DNA of 64,000 nt. It comes from Limnomonas spitsbergensis. Lineage: Eukaryota; Chlorophyta; Chlorophyceae; Chlamydomonadales. Position numbers and translations under genes: made by a program. The notes below the pieces were generated by a model. The model was not told the DNA's origin, made no database searches, and worked only from the letters and a program-made list of their open reading frames with translations. The stretch's first letter is position 1, and every line of letters starts with the position of its first letter. The DNA is taken from assembly GCA_037349105.1 (NCBI GenBank), contig JAYJMM010000100.1:3187001-3251000 (forward strand), read 5' to 3'. Positions 1 through 12,789 of the stretch are shown here, one piece after another.

Positions 1-617
1 CTCAGGCCACACAAAATGCGGGCATGGACATAAATTATTGAAAACAGAGTAGGTCCACCTCTTTTCCCTCCCTGCTGATACTACTGATACTAGTACGGCC
101 AACCAAACACAGTTCTGAGTACAGAAGATTAGAATCGCCACATCATAATTAACTTTCTTTATGGGTGAGGTATTATTTAATATACGAATTCTTGCCATGT
201 CAACGAGATGTCAATGCCAGTTTCATTCAAATCTGTAGTTGTTGTCCCAATTTGGCCTGAGGGAAGCATACAATATACAGCAAATTGACATCTGAGGCAA
301 TAATTCAAATCTATGGTACGCCAATCAGACTGCTGTATTCAGACTGCATGGTGCAGTGTGACGCAAGAGTGGCCGAGGGGATGCTGGAGCATTACCGGTT
401 TGCAGTGCAGTATAAAATCCTCAATGTGGTCAGCCAAATGACATCTCCATTCACTCCTTAGTACAGGTCATGATGTACAGTCCCCTCTCATACTCCCAGC
501 TTCCTCTTAGCCACACTTCCATGAGTGCCAGCCACTCCTGCCTCCATGCTGGATACAGCCCACTCAGCACTACAGCCCTGTCAGCCATGCAAGCCGACTG
601 CCCTAGTGACCCGCCCG
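1..617. other. 3' flank of copy A, no gene seen
   Basis: This AT-richer stretch lies downstream of the minus-strand gene ending at 618. Its minus strand resembles the downstream flanks of fragment F (about 9100-9550) and of copies C and D (about 30,650-30,850 and 40,300-40,500), for example a shared stretch ending in a cytosine-rich GTATCAG block followed by an AAAGAGGT-like stretch. At about 545-600 it keeps one or two degenerate units of the 26-bp minisatellite that is expanded after copies C and D. The ORF starting at 470 is only a by-product. Confidence 0.5.
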
Positions 618-3139
618 CTACCCGCCATACATCAGCACCAATATCTCTGTGAGCATCATCAGGGCCTGTGCCTGAGGGACGCTGTCGGACAGCACTCTCA
701 TGACCAGATCAGTGGCGGGTGAGAGGGACTCGAAAGTCATCTGGATCCCCTCATCCCTCAACCGCACGATGGACAAGTCCATACAGGCAATGATGTCGCA
801 CATGGCCTCAGCACTGACAGCTTCCACATCATGGCTGCCTGCAGCTGATTCAGAGTCCTGCATTTGAGATGCAACAACCGCTGCTTTGAGCACCTCCCAT
901 CCATATGCCAGGCCAGACAGCCTCAGCAGCTGTTTGTACAGCCCATCCGGAGGCTGCCTGGGCTGTCCAGAGTTCTGAATAGACCCCTGACGGCACTCAC
1001 GCTGATCTCTGAGAGCAGGAGCAATACAGGCACACACGACCTTGACACGTGCCGCAGTCATAGCGCCAGCTGCATGCTGGTCACTGCTGCCGGGCTGGCC
1101 TGACAGCTGCACCTGCTGCTGGACCTGGTCACACGCAGCCATGACCACTCCAGTCAGTCTCTTAGCCAGCACGGTCCTGTCCTCAGCGTTGGGTAGCTCG
1201 GATAACTTGGCCTCATCCAGGATGCTCATCAGGAGCATTTTATACCCAGCAGGCAGGGGTGGAGGTTTATCCGCACATGCCAGCACCTGAATAGCCAGTC
1301 GCAGAAGCGCTTGCGGCGTCCCAATGAACGAGGCCTCGCCGCGTGCTGCCAGAAGGGCCCTGCCATCCACGCCTGCTACGTGGCAGGCCAGGTCAGGTAA
1401 CATGGCAATGATGTGCGGCCGGCCTTGCAGCACCTCCATCAGATTTACACGAGGGTCCAACGCATCCGCCTCCAGCACCGACCTCGCAGCGTCCGTTGAC
1501 ATCCAACTGTGAGGCAGGTTGCATGACGCAGCAGTGAAGGCCAACAGGACCTTGCTGCGGCCACTAGCGCTGCCAAAGGTGGAGTCAATCAGCTCAAGGA
1601 CGGGGGCAATGTGCTGAATCAGCAGAGCCACTGCCGCCCCTCGGCAAGGATTGGGGGCGTCAGCTGCTAGATCCGCCGGCAAAGCAGATCCTTCAGTTGT
1701 TGTTGCTGCGGTCGCTGGCACAACAGACGCATGATGCCTGGTGGCTGCTGTTGCTGCTTCTGTTGTTTCAGATGCATCAATCCCAGTGGCCACTGCACCT
1801 TCTGGCGCTGCTGACGTATCAAGATGGTTGGAAGCTGGTACCCCTGCTGATGGACTGACAGCTGCAGTTGCTGCTACTGGAGCAGCTAGACCTGATGCTG
1901 CTGGCACTTCATGCTCACAGGTAGCAACCGCTGCTGCTGGCACGACAGAGGGATCATGTATCGTGGCCGCTGCAGCCTTTGCCGCCGTTAACGCATCACG
2001 ACCGGTGGTAGTTCTGCCCGCTGCTACTGCTGCTGCTGCTGCCTCTGGAGTTGCGATCAGAAGCCTCTTAGGGTTCACACCCTTCTTGCGACGTGAAGGA
2101 GGCTGTTGGGTCTCAGGGGAATCACCGGCTGTGGACTGTGGGCAAGAAAGGGGAGAGGCAGGGGAGATGCTATTGTTCATGATGACAGATGGGCATAGAA
2201 GAATGGCTAATTGCATCTACGAGGGAAGGAATTAAAGAAATACTAATAACAAATCCAAGGAGGAGGAAATCAGCTTTTTTCCCCAGGACCTGTGATGCAA
2301 TGGGGTGCATGGCAGAAATATCTGATCAATTAATGGCGCAACAGGGCACATGAGGAAGGCATAGCAACTCTGAGGAAAAGGACGAGTCGCAAATTCAAAA
2401 TAGCTTATCAGTAATTGAGGTGCCTGTGGTGGCGCAATCTAGGACCCACCTCCTGATTGCAGCGCTTGCGTGTGCCCCCAGCTGCTCCACTGACAGGGGT
2501 GGGCGTAAGCTGCTGCATGAGAGCCACATCTGCAGCTGCGTCATCCCCCCTGCCAGACGCCTGTGCTGGTGACGGGGCAGGCACTGCGGAAGATGGAATG
2601 AGCGTGAGGGGCTGTGAGCCCGTGGCATCAATGTGTCCCTCTCGAGAGCGTGCAGCCAGGCCTGGCTCAAGAGGCCCAACAGGCTCATGATCTCCCGGCT
2701 CCTCATCAGCCGCATCAGGGCCGTTGTGATGGGCTGGCTGACAGGCCTCTACAACGTGCACGCTCCGTGAGCTGCTGGCCCTCTTGATCCCCGCCTGCTC
2801 ATCAACAATATGATCATGAGTCTCGCATGCAGTTACCATCGGGGGCAGTAGAGAACTTGCACGGTCCTTGCAAGGCCTGCCCCTCTTCCTAGGGTTTGAT
2901 GCAGCAGCCACCACTGCCGCATCCACTGTAGCAACAACAGTAGCAACTGCTGGAGCAGGAGTAAGAGCAGGAGGAGCGGGGGCCGCCGCCGCCGCTGTAG
3001 CAGCAGCAGCAGCAGGAGCAAGAGTCGAAGGAGCAAGAGCCGCCACCGCTGCTATAGCAACACCAGGGGCCGCCGCCGCCGCCGTTGTTGCAGCAGCAGT
3101 AGCAGCGCAAGAAAAAGCCGACAGCCCAGCAGCAACAGT

Positions 3140-3173
<34 letters not shown>

Positions 3174-5162
3174 CGAGCAGGAATTGGAGCAGTAGCTGGA
3201 TTTGATGGCCTCTTCGCTGGGTTACGAGCTCCTTCCTGACGGATCCCAGGTCCACCCAGCGGGTAGTTTGGCTGACCAGGGCAGGCCCTCAAGGAGGCAT
3301 CACACCTACAAGGCCATGTAGACAGGGATCAGATCAACAGGAAGGGCCCTTGCATTATGAGGTCTCTGTCAGAGCCAAGCAGCGAAGGCTGCTGCAAGGA
3401 GTTACATTAGGGGGCCAGAGAAGAACCAGACGGTATAGAATCTTCAAAATCATGTAAAACTACCAAAAAAACAACTGGAAGAAATATTAGACCAGCTGTG
3501 TGATTCAAAAAAGTAGAAGTGACACATGGAAAGTCCCAATAGTAAGCTGAATGCCCACCTTCCTCTTGCTCTCTCTATCCTGTCCCGGGTCTGCTCATCC
3601 ACCATGCTTGTGCCATCTGCATCCTGGTAGTTGGAGAGGGGGAACTTGAGCCTGGCACTTGGTCCCCATAGAAGGATAGCAGCCTTGTCATAGGCCACTG
3701 CTGCTGCTCTCTCGCTTGTGAAGGTGCCTAGGTGTATAGAGAGCCCATGCAGACGAATTCTGGAACACCACTTGCCCTGGGCCTTGTGGTAACACACGCC
3801 ACGGAAAGCAGACGTATGTTGCGTGCAAGGTACGGCCCCCACAGGCAGGCTCCTGTTGTTGGCTCCTGCCACCGAGGAGCTGGGCCCTTCTAGCGCCCCC
3901 TGTATGACACCCAGGCCTGAGGAGCTGCCTGGGGCATGGTCCATCCGCCGGCCTGTCCCGGCTGCAACCACAGGCTGCACCTCATCACCGGGACTCCTTA
4001 GATTGCAGAGCATGGCGGCTGTCAGAAGACCCCAGGTGTGGGCAGGTCCTGAGCCAGGAGGCTGGTGCTGCCGGGCATCATCTGGGTGTGGTTGAAGGCT
4101 AGCGTCTCTCGGCTTGAGCTCCAGAAATAGGACTGGCAGGGGGCCAGAGGACTTATCCAAGCTCCAGTAACTCATCTCATGGCCCTCAATGATGGACAGC
4201 CAGGGCTCATAAGCAGTCAGACCAATGGACTTTTCTGCATTCGCCTTCTGCAGTGTGACCTAAACATCAAACATGATGCAAACCACATCATATAAATGAA
4301 ATGCATCACATTATATTCATCAGGGCACCCTCAGTATATCTAAGTTGCTATGAGAGCACCGATATCAGGTACTCGATGGAGTGCAGATCAAAGCAGCCAT
4401 TAATGTACAATGCCAGGTAAGTACAAGTTTCCAACCAAAAGAGGCTGAGGCATGGGCAGAGGCATCACATCATTATGCCGCACCCCAGCTCCCACTGAGC
4501 CGGCACTCACCTGGTGTTCCCTGAGGCCATAAGGACCCACTTGAACAACGCCACACACGCTGACTCGCAACGGGATGCTGTGCGGGAGCTGGATGTCCTT
4601 TCCCATCACGCCACGAAGCCCGGCCACCTTGATCCTTTTCGACAGCTGAGGCTTAGGCTGAGGCGGCCACATGTCCAGCACTATCACCGGCAGCTCTTCA
4701 TCTGAGGGCGTGTCCAAGCTCCAACCCGTGATCCAGTGGGCCTTAATGGTGTAATACCAAGGCTCACGCACGCCCATGTGGGCATCACGTCCTTTATTTC
4801 GCCGTAGCACGACCTGCAGGAAAAACAGAACTTGCAATAGCGGCGTAGGAAGGCAATTGTGGGGAAAAAGGACTCCTTCCTCTCTTGTCACTCTTCACCC
4901 GCCTCCAGAATAACATGGATCACTCCCCCACCTTGTGTTCACCACCATGTGTGACAATGCCGCACACTCTGACCCGCAGCAGCACCTCCTTGCATCCATG
5001 TTCGTTCAATCCAAGAGATTCGAGCAATGCCAATGACCTCAACTGGATGGTATTTGTACCACCAAGGAGTGGCTGCAGACTGTGATCCCCTTGGATCATC
5101 AATTCCTGCAGCGTATAAGCTCTTCCGGGTGGGGCAGAGGCATGACCTGATGATCTCCCCAT
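618..5162 (-). CDS. Copy A: AP2 / AT-hook protein, five exons
   Basis: Exons on the minus strand are 5162-4932, 4813-4511, 4259-3559, 3305-2450 and 2216-618. All have GT..AG borders with phases 0, 0, 2, 0, and together they give one frame of about 1229 residues. Residues 1-206 hold two copies of an unknown module. The AP2 domain is at about 327-388 (FRGV near its start, AVAYDKAA near its end). An Ala/Pro-rich linker follows, with an AT-hook (KRGRPCKDR) at about 552-560, then an acidic patch, a basic patch SRRKKGVNPKR likely to act as a nuclear signal, an Ala-rich repeat, and a conserved C-terminal domain from about residue 885. The ATG at 5162 is chosen because copies B, D and E have an ATG at the same place. 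The inferred role is nuclear DNA binding and transcriptional regulation; targets are unknown. The exon E acceptor (cgtag before 2216) differs from the other copies. Confidence 0.72.
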
Positions 5163-6371
5163 GTTGTAGCCTGGAAGCTGCCGACCTGGCTGGGCTGGGT
5201 TCTGAAGGCATACAGTAAGACACCAAGATCAGCGTGTGAGCCCTTCCAAAGTTGTACGAACGCGATGCTCAGCTGAACTGCTTAAATTTCACACTGCAAC
5301 TCATCAGCTACAGATCTGCTGCTGGATAGATGGCTCAGACTCTGAGCCATGTAGCTGATCCCAGCGTGGTCCTGTAGCTGGTCCCAACATGATTCTCAGT
5401 TGATCCCAGCCTGATCCTAGCTTAGTCCCAGTCCCATGGGACCAATTCACTTCATTTTGGGACCAATCCCAGGACGGTCCTGGGACCTGTGACACTATGG
5501 GGACCAGTCCCACGATATGGGGATCGATCCCATGGGACCATGTGCAGGATGCTGGGATCACTCCGGGACCAGCCGGGACTACCGGGATTCAGGTCCTGAT
5601 CTGGCTGATATTTCAGCAGTCCAGGCTCATACTCGTCAGGTATACCAGGCTCACTGGTTCTCTCGTCTCTTATTACATACGAATGGAAGCGGCTGATCAA
5701 TAAATTACCCGTCCTGGGTTTGCATACCGTTACCTCGATCTGCGTAATAATCGTGGCCCCCACCGAAGCCACGTTTTCAAGTGCTCAGAAGATCGAGGTC
5801 GCGCTATCTTTTAGATGTAGAGATTGAAAACAGATAGTACAAGCTAGGTTTGGGAAATCAAAATTCCTGGGACGCCAGTTTATTTCTCAGGGATAACTTA
5901 TTATGTCAGCGTCCCTTACTTGGATGGGGTATTTCAAAAGAAAACAGACCGGTAACCTGCTCGAGATGGAGAGGGGTGCGGTGCGAATTACGTGAACAAT
6001 TACCTCCAATGATGCGATAAGAGGGTCATGGAGCACGCACAAGGTCAAAAATATGGAGGGTACGGGACTGTACGGGATCAGTGCGTGCCATGGATGGGAT
6101 CAGCTGATGGGATCATGGTGGAAAAGTACAGCAACGCCATTATTCCGAGCTTGCATGGGATGATAGACTTGCCAAGGAATGTTCAATAGTGTCCAATCAG
6201 TGCAAGCATGCCATGTTCTGAACATTTCCACCACTGGTCATCATGGGTGAATGATCTCAGCCATGGGACGCAGGATTGTTGCTGGAATGAAGATCCTGTA
6301 CATGGGACTGCGCAGGTCCCTGGCTAGGATAAACCAGGATCAGCACAGAGACATAAGGACTTCTGCGCAAT
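5163..6371 (-). promoter_or_regulatory. 5' flank of copy A, conserved between copies
   Basis: The minus strand reads like the region just upstream of copies B, C and D: a block with ATCAGCCGCTT, GAGACGAGAG and GAGCCTGGTATACCTGA lies 450-600 bases before the ATG in all four. This conservation suggests the promoter and 5' leader were duplicated with the genes. The far part (6040-6330) is rich in GGGATC/CCATGGGA words and matches 22,340-22,600 and 33,850-34,145. No TATA box or transcription start can be fixed by eye. Confidence 0.45.
5421..5540. repeat. Cluster of GGGAC/GGGATC palindromes
   Basis: Within 120 bases there are five perfect or near-perfect palindromes: GTCCCATGGGAC (5431-5442), CCCAGGAC-G-GTCCTGGG (5468-5484), GGGAC-CA-GTCCC (5500-5511), GGGATCGATCCC (5520-5531) and TCCCATGGGA (5528-5537). 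They sit about 270-380 bases upstream of the copy A start codon. They could be binding sites for a dimeric factor, or simply a degenerate repeat built from GGGACC words; the flanks at 5340-5420 and 5550-5580 contain more such words. Confidence 0.55.
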
Positions 6372-8930
6372 GTGAAAACCCTCAGCTATCGACATGACAG
6401 AATTTCCTCCAGGATTTCCACTGCATGGCACTTTTTATTTACCTTGATGAGCACGTATGGTAGACTGCAAGGCACGAGGGCTCGTTATACATGGCCTTCA
6501 GATGGCCCGCCTGATGGCAGCTTCCTGGCAGCTTTATACATCAACCCTGACCCGTCTGCCAAGAAGGCCGTCCGTCCTTAAAGCAGTCAGCAAGCATGCC
6601 ACCCCTATACCAGAGGACCTTACTGCAGCTGCAGAATCTGAGACAGTAACAGCTGACAAGTTCCAGAATGCTTCCAGCCTCATCGAGCCTGGCACAGCGC
6701 CGGGCACTGATGCCCTCTGCCTCCTGAGCTCCGGCGCCGGGGCGGGACGTGTGGAACCCTCTGGTTGCGGCAGTCTTCACAGCCATGGGTCATCTTGGAG
6801 CCATTCCTCTTGTGGTCATTCCTGAGGAGCTACTGTCAGGAATTGTCAGCCCCATCTTAGAGGCTGGCCATATTGCTGTGACAAGCAACTACATACCGCC
6901 CCATCACAATCATGATGACGGACTGTCGGCCGCACGCCGAAGTCCTCTACACACGGCTCACGCCTATGCTTGGCTGTATCCTAGGACCAGAGCAGACGGC
7001 CTTCCTGCCGGAAAGCCTCATTGGTGACAATGCTGCCTTCCTGCTGCTGCTCCTAGATGGGCTTTGGTCTCTAACACCGCTTTAAGCTTACCTGCCTCTG
7101 CTATCCGTGCCTTCCTCGACTTCAGGAAAACAAATGACACAGTCAGCCACACTTTCCTCTTTGCAGTTATGAAGGCCATGGCGGCCGGAGCCGGGCTTGT
7201 CCCTAAACTACCTGGCCCGCTCTGCCTTGTGGATTAGACGCCTGGTCAAGGCGCTACTGTCCGAGGCCCCGACTGAGGAGCAGCTCACTGCCTCAGAGGA
7301 TGCCCTTGCTTCGCTAGCCCAGCCCAGCCGCGTCACTGAGTACCGTTAGCATGGGACATCATCTGCCCAGCGGTCCCCCCGGTATTTGCTAAGTTTGCAA
7401 TGGCCTCACATGTGAGGCTGTGACCATGGTGGAAACTACCTCCGCAGTTGGCCGGGTGCACGCTGACAGGTCCCTCACTCCCTCTCTGCCAGAGGGCACC
7501 CTCTCCCTCTGGGCAGCTGGATGCCATGCCTTAGGCCCAGCTTTTGATGTGGAACAGGCAGCTCTCACATCTGGCCACTGGTGTACGGGAGCCTCTCTAT
7601 AGAGGACCCTCTCCTCCTGGAGCTGCCCATATTGGCCCGCTCAGTCACATGAGTGTCAGTATCACCTTGCCCCCCTGCGGAGTGGGCAACCAGCTCCTCT
7701 GACTGTGTGGGCATTCCAGGGCTACACACTGTACACGACTTGGCGGTGCTGTTCCGGGCCATGTCTGCATTCAGCTGCCACCCTCAGCTGCCGTGAATTG
7801 AGTTTGCTACAGCCCGTGCTGGCAGGTCCCGCGATCGATGAGACATGCGGCAAAGACATCTTTATTCCGTTATCTTTGGATCATGTGCGCAGCAATTCTT
7901 GCCAGTGATGCTCGCCCTTATATTCAGCATCTGGATCCCAGCCAGATCTGGTGAGCCACAGCGACTAGATGAGGACACCGAGCTGGAGCGGATAATCAAT
8001 GGCATGTGGGAAGAGACCCCGCGGCATGGCGCAACGCAGTGTATGATGCCATGCTGTTGACCTCCTCTAGGACCCTGGTGTCCAACCCTCTTGACTGGAC
8101 TGCCTCGTAGGCGGCGGTACGCACTATTGCCAGGCGGCTTGGATGGGGCCAAGGCAACCAGCTGGAGCTATTTGCAGGTCATGGTGGCAGCACAGAAGAG
8201 GCGGGTAGATCCGCAAGCTACTGGAGACTGCACCGCCCCCCGCCCTCTCGGTCCGCAACCAGCACAAGTAAGCTTCTTGCGCCAGCCCACGCCCCACGAT
8301 GCTGAAAGGTGCGGGCCAGCTTCTTGGCTTGGGCCTTGTCCATGGAATATGCAGCTCTAGCAGCTCTGGCAGTTGCCCAGGTTGATGCAGCGGTGTCTCA
8401 GCTCAGCAGCTCCATGCAACCCTTCTGCTAACTCCCATAGGAAGATGAGCGCAAGGAGACCTAATGGCGGCTTACGGTCAGTGGCGTCCCAACAGCTGGA
8501 GTTAGTGGCATTGCACTTGCCGTCCCATGCCTTTTAGATGGCAGGGCTCACCTCAAGCACACGAGTAGCTGCTCAACCGGGCTTAGCAACAACATGCTCA
8601 CATCGTTTAGTCATGCCATGTGGCGTCAGCCATGTGAGCTTCCATCGGATCAGCCTTGCCCCCGGCGATGCCTTTCCCTTCCGCTTCAGTATGGCTGTAG
8701 CAACCCCCGCCTGACATCCTTGCCGGCGGATGGTCGGTCGTGTGCATGGCAGCTGTGGAGGCGCCATGGAATGGGGACGTCGGTACTCTATGGGCCTAGG
8801 CTCTAGCCTGTGGTAATAAGGGAGAGAAAAATAGGCTTGCCCACTCCCAAATCCCTTTTGCTTAACGGTATCACAACCTTCTTCTATCCCCTCTCTCTGT
8901 CTATCTTCAGAGGATGAGCAAGCCAATTAT
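6372..8930 (+). mobile_element. Decayed L1-like non-LTR retrotransposon (unit A)
   Basis: On the plus strand the broken translation gives an L1-type reverse transcriptase: GHLGAIP and ILEAGHIAVTSNY at about 6790-6890, an approximate LLAKVLHTRL-like stretch near 6930, and a damaged motif A (FLDFRKTND) near 7110-7140. The frame breaks several times. The segment from the fingers and motif A jumps directly to later sequence (KLPGPLCLV, near 7205), as in units D and E, so motifs B and C are missing. Distal parts at 7890-7940 and 8600-8650 match the D-unit element at about 32,580-32,630 and 31,930. It lies upstream of copy A in divergent orientation, as the elements upstream of C, D and E do. It is not functional. 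Confidence 0.7.
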
Positions 8931-8999
8931 GTGCTTCCCACCGGTCTGTAGTTAGATTACTGTTTTTTTTACAGAATTTTGCTGACTGCCTGTCTAAGG

Positions 9000-10625
9000 A
9001 TCTGAGTGTCAGATGTAAGAGAAGGGGTCAGAGTGTCAATGACGGGGTTCAAAGTGTGGAAGGCGGTCCGTCACCGGTGAGTTACGCAGAGAAAGGAAGC
9101 CACAACTGGGTCTAGGGGTCCCAAGAAGGTACCCTCCCTTCAGCTGGCTGCCCAAGCAGCAAGGCTTGCTGCACTGTGCCCCATGGCCATTGGGCTGGGA
9201 TGCAGCTAAATTTTAGTTGAAGCTCCCTGATTTCGGAGATTATTGTAATTGTTTCAGAGGCAATGATGTACAGTCGTACACAAATATTGTTCTGCCTACG
9301 ATTGCATAGATATACGGGCATTAACATGAAGGACAAAATAGTTTTACCTCTTTCCCTTCCAAAGTCTGATACCAATACGGCCATCCGGGAACAATTCCAA
9401 CCAGAGGTTCCCTGCTTATAATAATGCCACTCAGACTACCGCATTAATGCTGCATGGCGTAGAGTGATGAAAGAGTGGACGCGCAGATACTGGAACATTA
9501 CCGGTATGTAGCACATGGACTGAAATAGAACATTCTAACAGTCACCTCTAGCTCCCGGCTTCATATCATGCATCCCGTATCCTGAACCCTCATATCCAGA
9601 CACCCCTGTTACAAGGCAGTGTAACAGCAGTCCATGTCAGTGCCAAGATATCCACTGATAAAGGAACAGCTAACGGTATCAGACATATCAGCCCCTTGCG
9701 CAAGGAGGTGCATTCACCACTATTCACATGTAACAACATGAACCGAGAGCAGAGGGACTGGAAGTCTGGACTGGCGGATGAGTGAGATCTGCAACACAGT
9801 GGGCGAGGTGACCCCCTTGTCCTCTGAGTCTGACTTAACAGGCTCATCAGGCTCATCGGGCTCATGATCTCCAAAATCCTCATCAGCTACATCAGGGCCA
9901 TTGTGATGGGCTGGCTGACAGGCTTCAGCACCTGGTGGCCCACGAGCTTCTGTCCCCCTTGAACCCCAGCTGCTCCTCAACAATATGATCTTGAGTCTGG
10001 CATGGAGAAGGAGGATCTGCAGGGGGCAGTAGAGAACTCACGGTCCTTGCAAGGCCTGCCCCTCTTTTTAGGTACTGCTTAAGTAACCACCGCCGTCGCT
10101 GCTGCTGTGGCAACAACAGTGGCAGCTGCAGTGGTAGAAGTAGTAGCTGCAGCCAGAGCTGCATAAGCAGCAGCACTTGTAGGTTGTAGGAACAGGAGCT
10201 AGATAAGCATGCGCAGCCACCACAGCAGCTTTAGCAGCAGCCGGAGCAAGAGAAACCCGAGCCGTTGCTCCATATATAAGCAGCAGCAAGAGCAGCAACA
10301 ACAAGAGTCCGGGTCGCAGCAGGAGCATAGGCAGTAGCTGGATCTGATAGCCCCTTTGCTGGGTTACAAGCTCCCTCCTGACATATCCCAGGTCCGCACA
10401 ACAGGCCATTTGGCTGACCAGGGCAGGCCCTCGAGGAGGCATCACGCCTACAAGGCCAGGTTGACAGGGGGGTCAGATCAAAGGGATGGTGTTCGCCTAA
10501 AAAATACTCATTCAGGGCCAGGTAATGAGGGGTGTCGGCCTGGCAGACATGGCGACACTCCTGGAATACCTTGGGCAGTGCAACCTGTGCATGGGCCACA
10601 ACAATCAGCAGCATGGTGGCCACAA
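9000..10625 (-). pseudogene. Fragment F: exon D and 3' flank of a sixth family copy
   Basis: The minus strand from about 10,450 to 9700 resembles exon D of the cluster family: the ACPGQPNG start, an Ala-rich stretch, an AT-hook-like KKRGRPCKDRE (around 10,040-10,070, in a shifted frame), then EEQLGFK and EACQPAHHNGPD. Several frameshifts separate these pieces. The tail (KSDSEDKGVTSP) resembles copy E and the second exon D of copy C. Exon E is absent, and from about 9550 downward the sequence passes into the 3' flank shared with copies A, C and D. I see no exons A-C upstream. It is a truncated relic. Confidence 0.65.
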
Positions 10626-12789
10626 ACCATTTCAGAAAGCTTTGATGCCATTCAGGTGTGCCTCCTTTTTGAGAGTGCCCTACTGTAGAACCGGATAGGG
10701 TTCGCGCATGGCAATTTCGTTCAATTTAAATACCGGTATTCGCCGCGAAAACAATTAAAAACAGCCCCGCAGCGACGAAAAATTTCCAGGTAATTTAATT
10801 TACGGCCGCGCATCAGTCACTGTACTACAATATTACTTTCGGTCTGTGTGCGCATATAGAAAGTACAGTCAAAATCAGTCAAAACCCTTGTTTGATGCCT
10901 GAAAGGATAGTACATGGTCAGCAGTACTCAGCAAAGTCCTCCTCCTCCTGCTCCTGCTCCTTATACTCCAGTGTTTCCCAGGGGCCTCGGCCCCTGAGGA
11001 GGAGGCCCACTGACCTGAACGGAGCAGTTTTGCTAGATACTGGGACCGGAATTGCTCATCCGAGTCACCAGTAGTGTTATGCTGGACAACTTGAACAGAC
11101 TTGACAAGGATCGATGCACAGATGTCGAATCAAACAGTTGCGTGCTAGCCTGCTATATTGATTTTGATATTTGCCATTTTTGTTTCATAGCGCGCACCCT
11201 CAAAGCAATTGTTCTGGCCTGACAATGCCCCTGGCTGACACTCCGCGCAGCGGGGATTTTTGAATAATATTAGCAGCGCACAGCACATTCCGCGCAGGCA
11301 AAAAATAATAACTATAGAGCGAAGTCAATTCGGTTTTTCGGTGTTCAGGTACATGTTAACATGTTACTATGTTAGGTGACACTCAGGCCAGCCTCAGGCA
11401 TGGTAACAGAGGGGGGGGAAATGGATCCAACTTGATACTGACTCAAAGTCCCTAACCTTGTACAGTAAAACCAAGGTCACGGTCTTATCAGGTACCACCT
11501 ACCGGTAGTCAGACGCTGCTGCCGCTTCCTCAGCCTCCATCCTCGCCTGCTTGTTCAAGATTGATGCAGCTGCTGCCTTGAGCTCGTCGGTGGGCCGCTG
11601 GGCATCCAGAAGCTGGCAATGACTTGTGGCAGAGACAGGTTGGCAGCTGGAGCAGGCATGGCCGCCCGCCGCTAGCTAGAGTGCCGCCAGCATTGCAAGC
11701 TTTGACGTCTTGCGTTGCACCGAGGTGATGATGGTTGTCCTCTCCTTCTTAGTTTCCCTACCTCTGACACCTCGAGCTCTCCTACCATTTTAAGCAGCCG
11801 CTGATCAGCTGTGTGCCATGTGTGTGTCCTGCGTCTGTGCCATCTCCACCATTCCGCCATCCAAGACCCCAGGGCTGACCATCAGCTCCTTGACCTTCTT
11901 GAGGTCACTCTACTGCCTGCTGGCCCATACACGGTTTCGGGCAGAACAGCGCATTGCGACGACACCAATCACATCCCGAGTTCCCGGAGAGAGCGGCTGC
12001 CCTGGCAACGGGCTGGGCTGAAGGGCGGCAGCCTCGGGGACCTCAAGCTGCAGCGCTTCCCGGGCGTCCGACTCGGCAGAGCCTAGCGCGGCATCCATCT
12101 GAGAAGAGCAGCAGCTTGCAAAGCCTCTCCTCACCGGTCATCCTCGAAAGTGCAAAAGCCCTTGCCAGTTGGCCCGGTAGCACCGCATAAGCCATGCATG
12201 CCAATAGCTGTTCCTCGGATAGAGCAGGCTGCTGGGATTCTGTCCAAGCTAATTCGAAGGCAGATTCTGCCTCGGCGTAGCTGTCATGCAGACTTGGATC
12301 GCCTGCTCTGTGGGAAGGAACCTCACAACATAACACAGCCCCTTGCCCTGGGGCACAATACAGCACAATGTCCGTCAGCATGCCTTGCAGGTTGGGCTAT
12401 TAGCTGAGGGTCATAAATGCTTGATCCCTTACACCCAGTCCTGTTTGCCTAGCAGTCTGCCAAATGCACTAATTCATGCACTAATTCATGCACTAATGAA
12501 TGCTGCTCAGCTCTGTGGAAACCTTCAGGTTTCTACCCGGCAGCCCACAGCATTTCAGCCTGACGTACACCCTCGAATATACTTGAGGGTCAGAGACTGA
12601 CTCAGACTCTATCTCTGCTTGAGGGTCGTTTGCTGTCATCGTCGTTTAGCTTACCCCACTACGAAAGTCACGACATAGGCTCGAAACTTTGCTTACAGGT
12701 GCAGACGGTTTGGTCTAGGAGCTATATGCGTATGCGTCATGTCAAGGGGCGGGGTTCGGCAGGACGCACAGTTTGTCTCTTTCGACTCC
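10626..12789. other. Spacer between fragment F and copy B
   Basis: The left part (10,690-11,500) is AT-rich without convincing ORFs. A short direct repeat, three units of about 12 bases with core CTAATTCATGCA, is at about 12,468-12,500. The central part may hold decayed coding sequence, listed separately. No RNA gene was recognised. Confidence 0.4.
11512..12381 (-). pseudogene. Possible decayed coding sequence of unknown family
   Basis: The minus strand contains stretches with coding-like composition in different frames. About 12,330-12,120 includes SEEQLLACMAYAVLPGQLAR. About 12,110-11,910 begins MDAALGSAESDAREALQLEV directly after a possible acceptor ttctcag and ends at a TAG. About 11,590-11,512 includes ELKAAAASILNKQARMEAEE. 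They could be exons of a small gene or remains of one. I recognise no domain, no complete exon chain could be built, and chance is not excluded. Confidence 0.25.
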
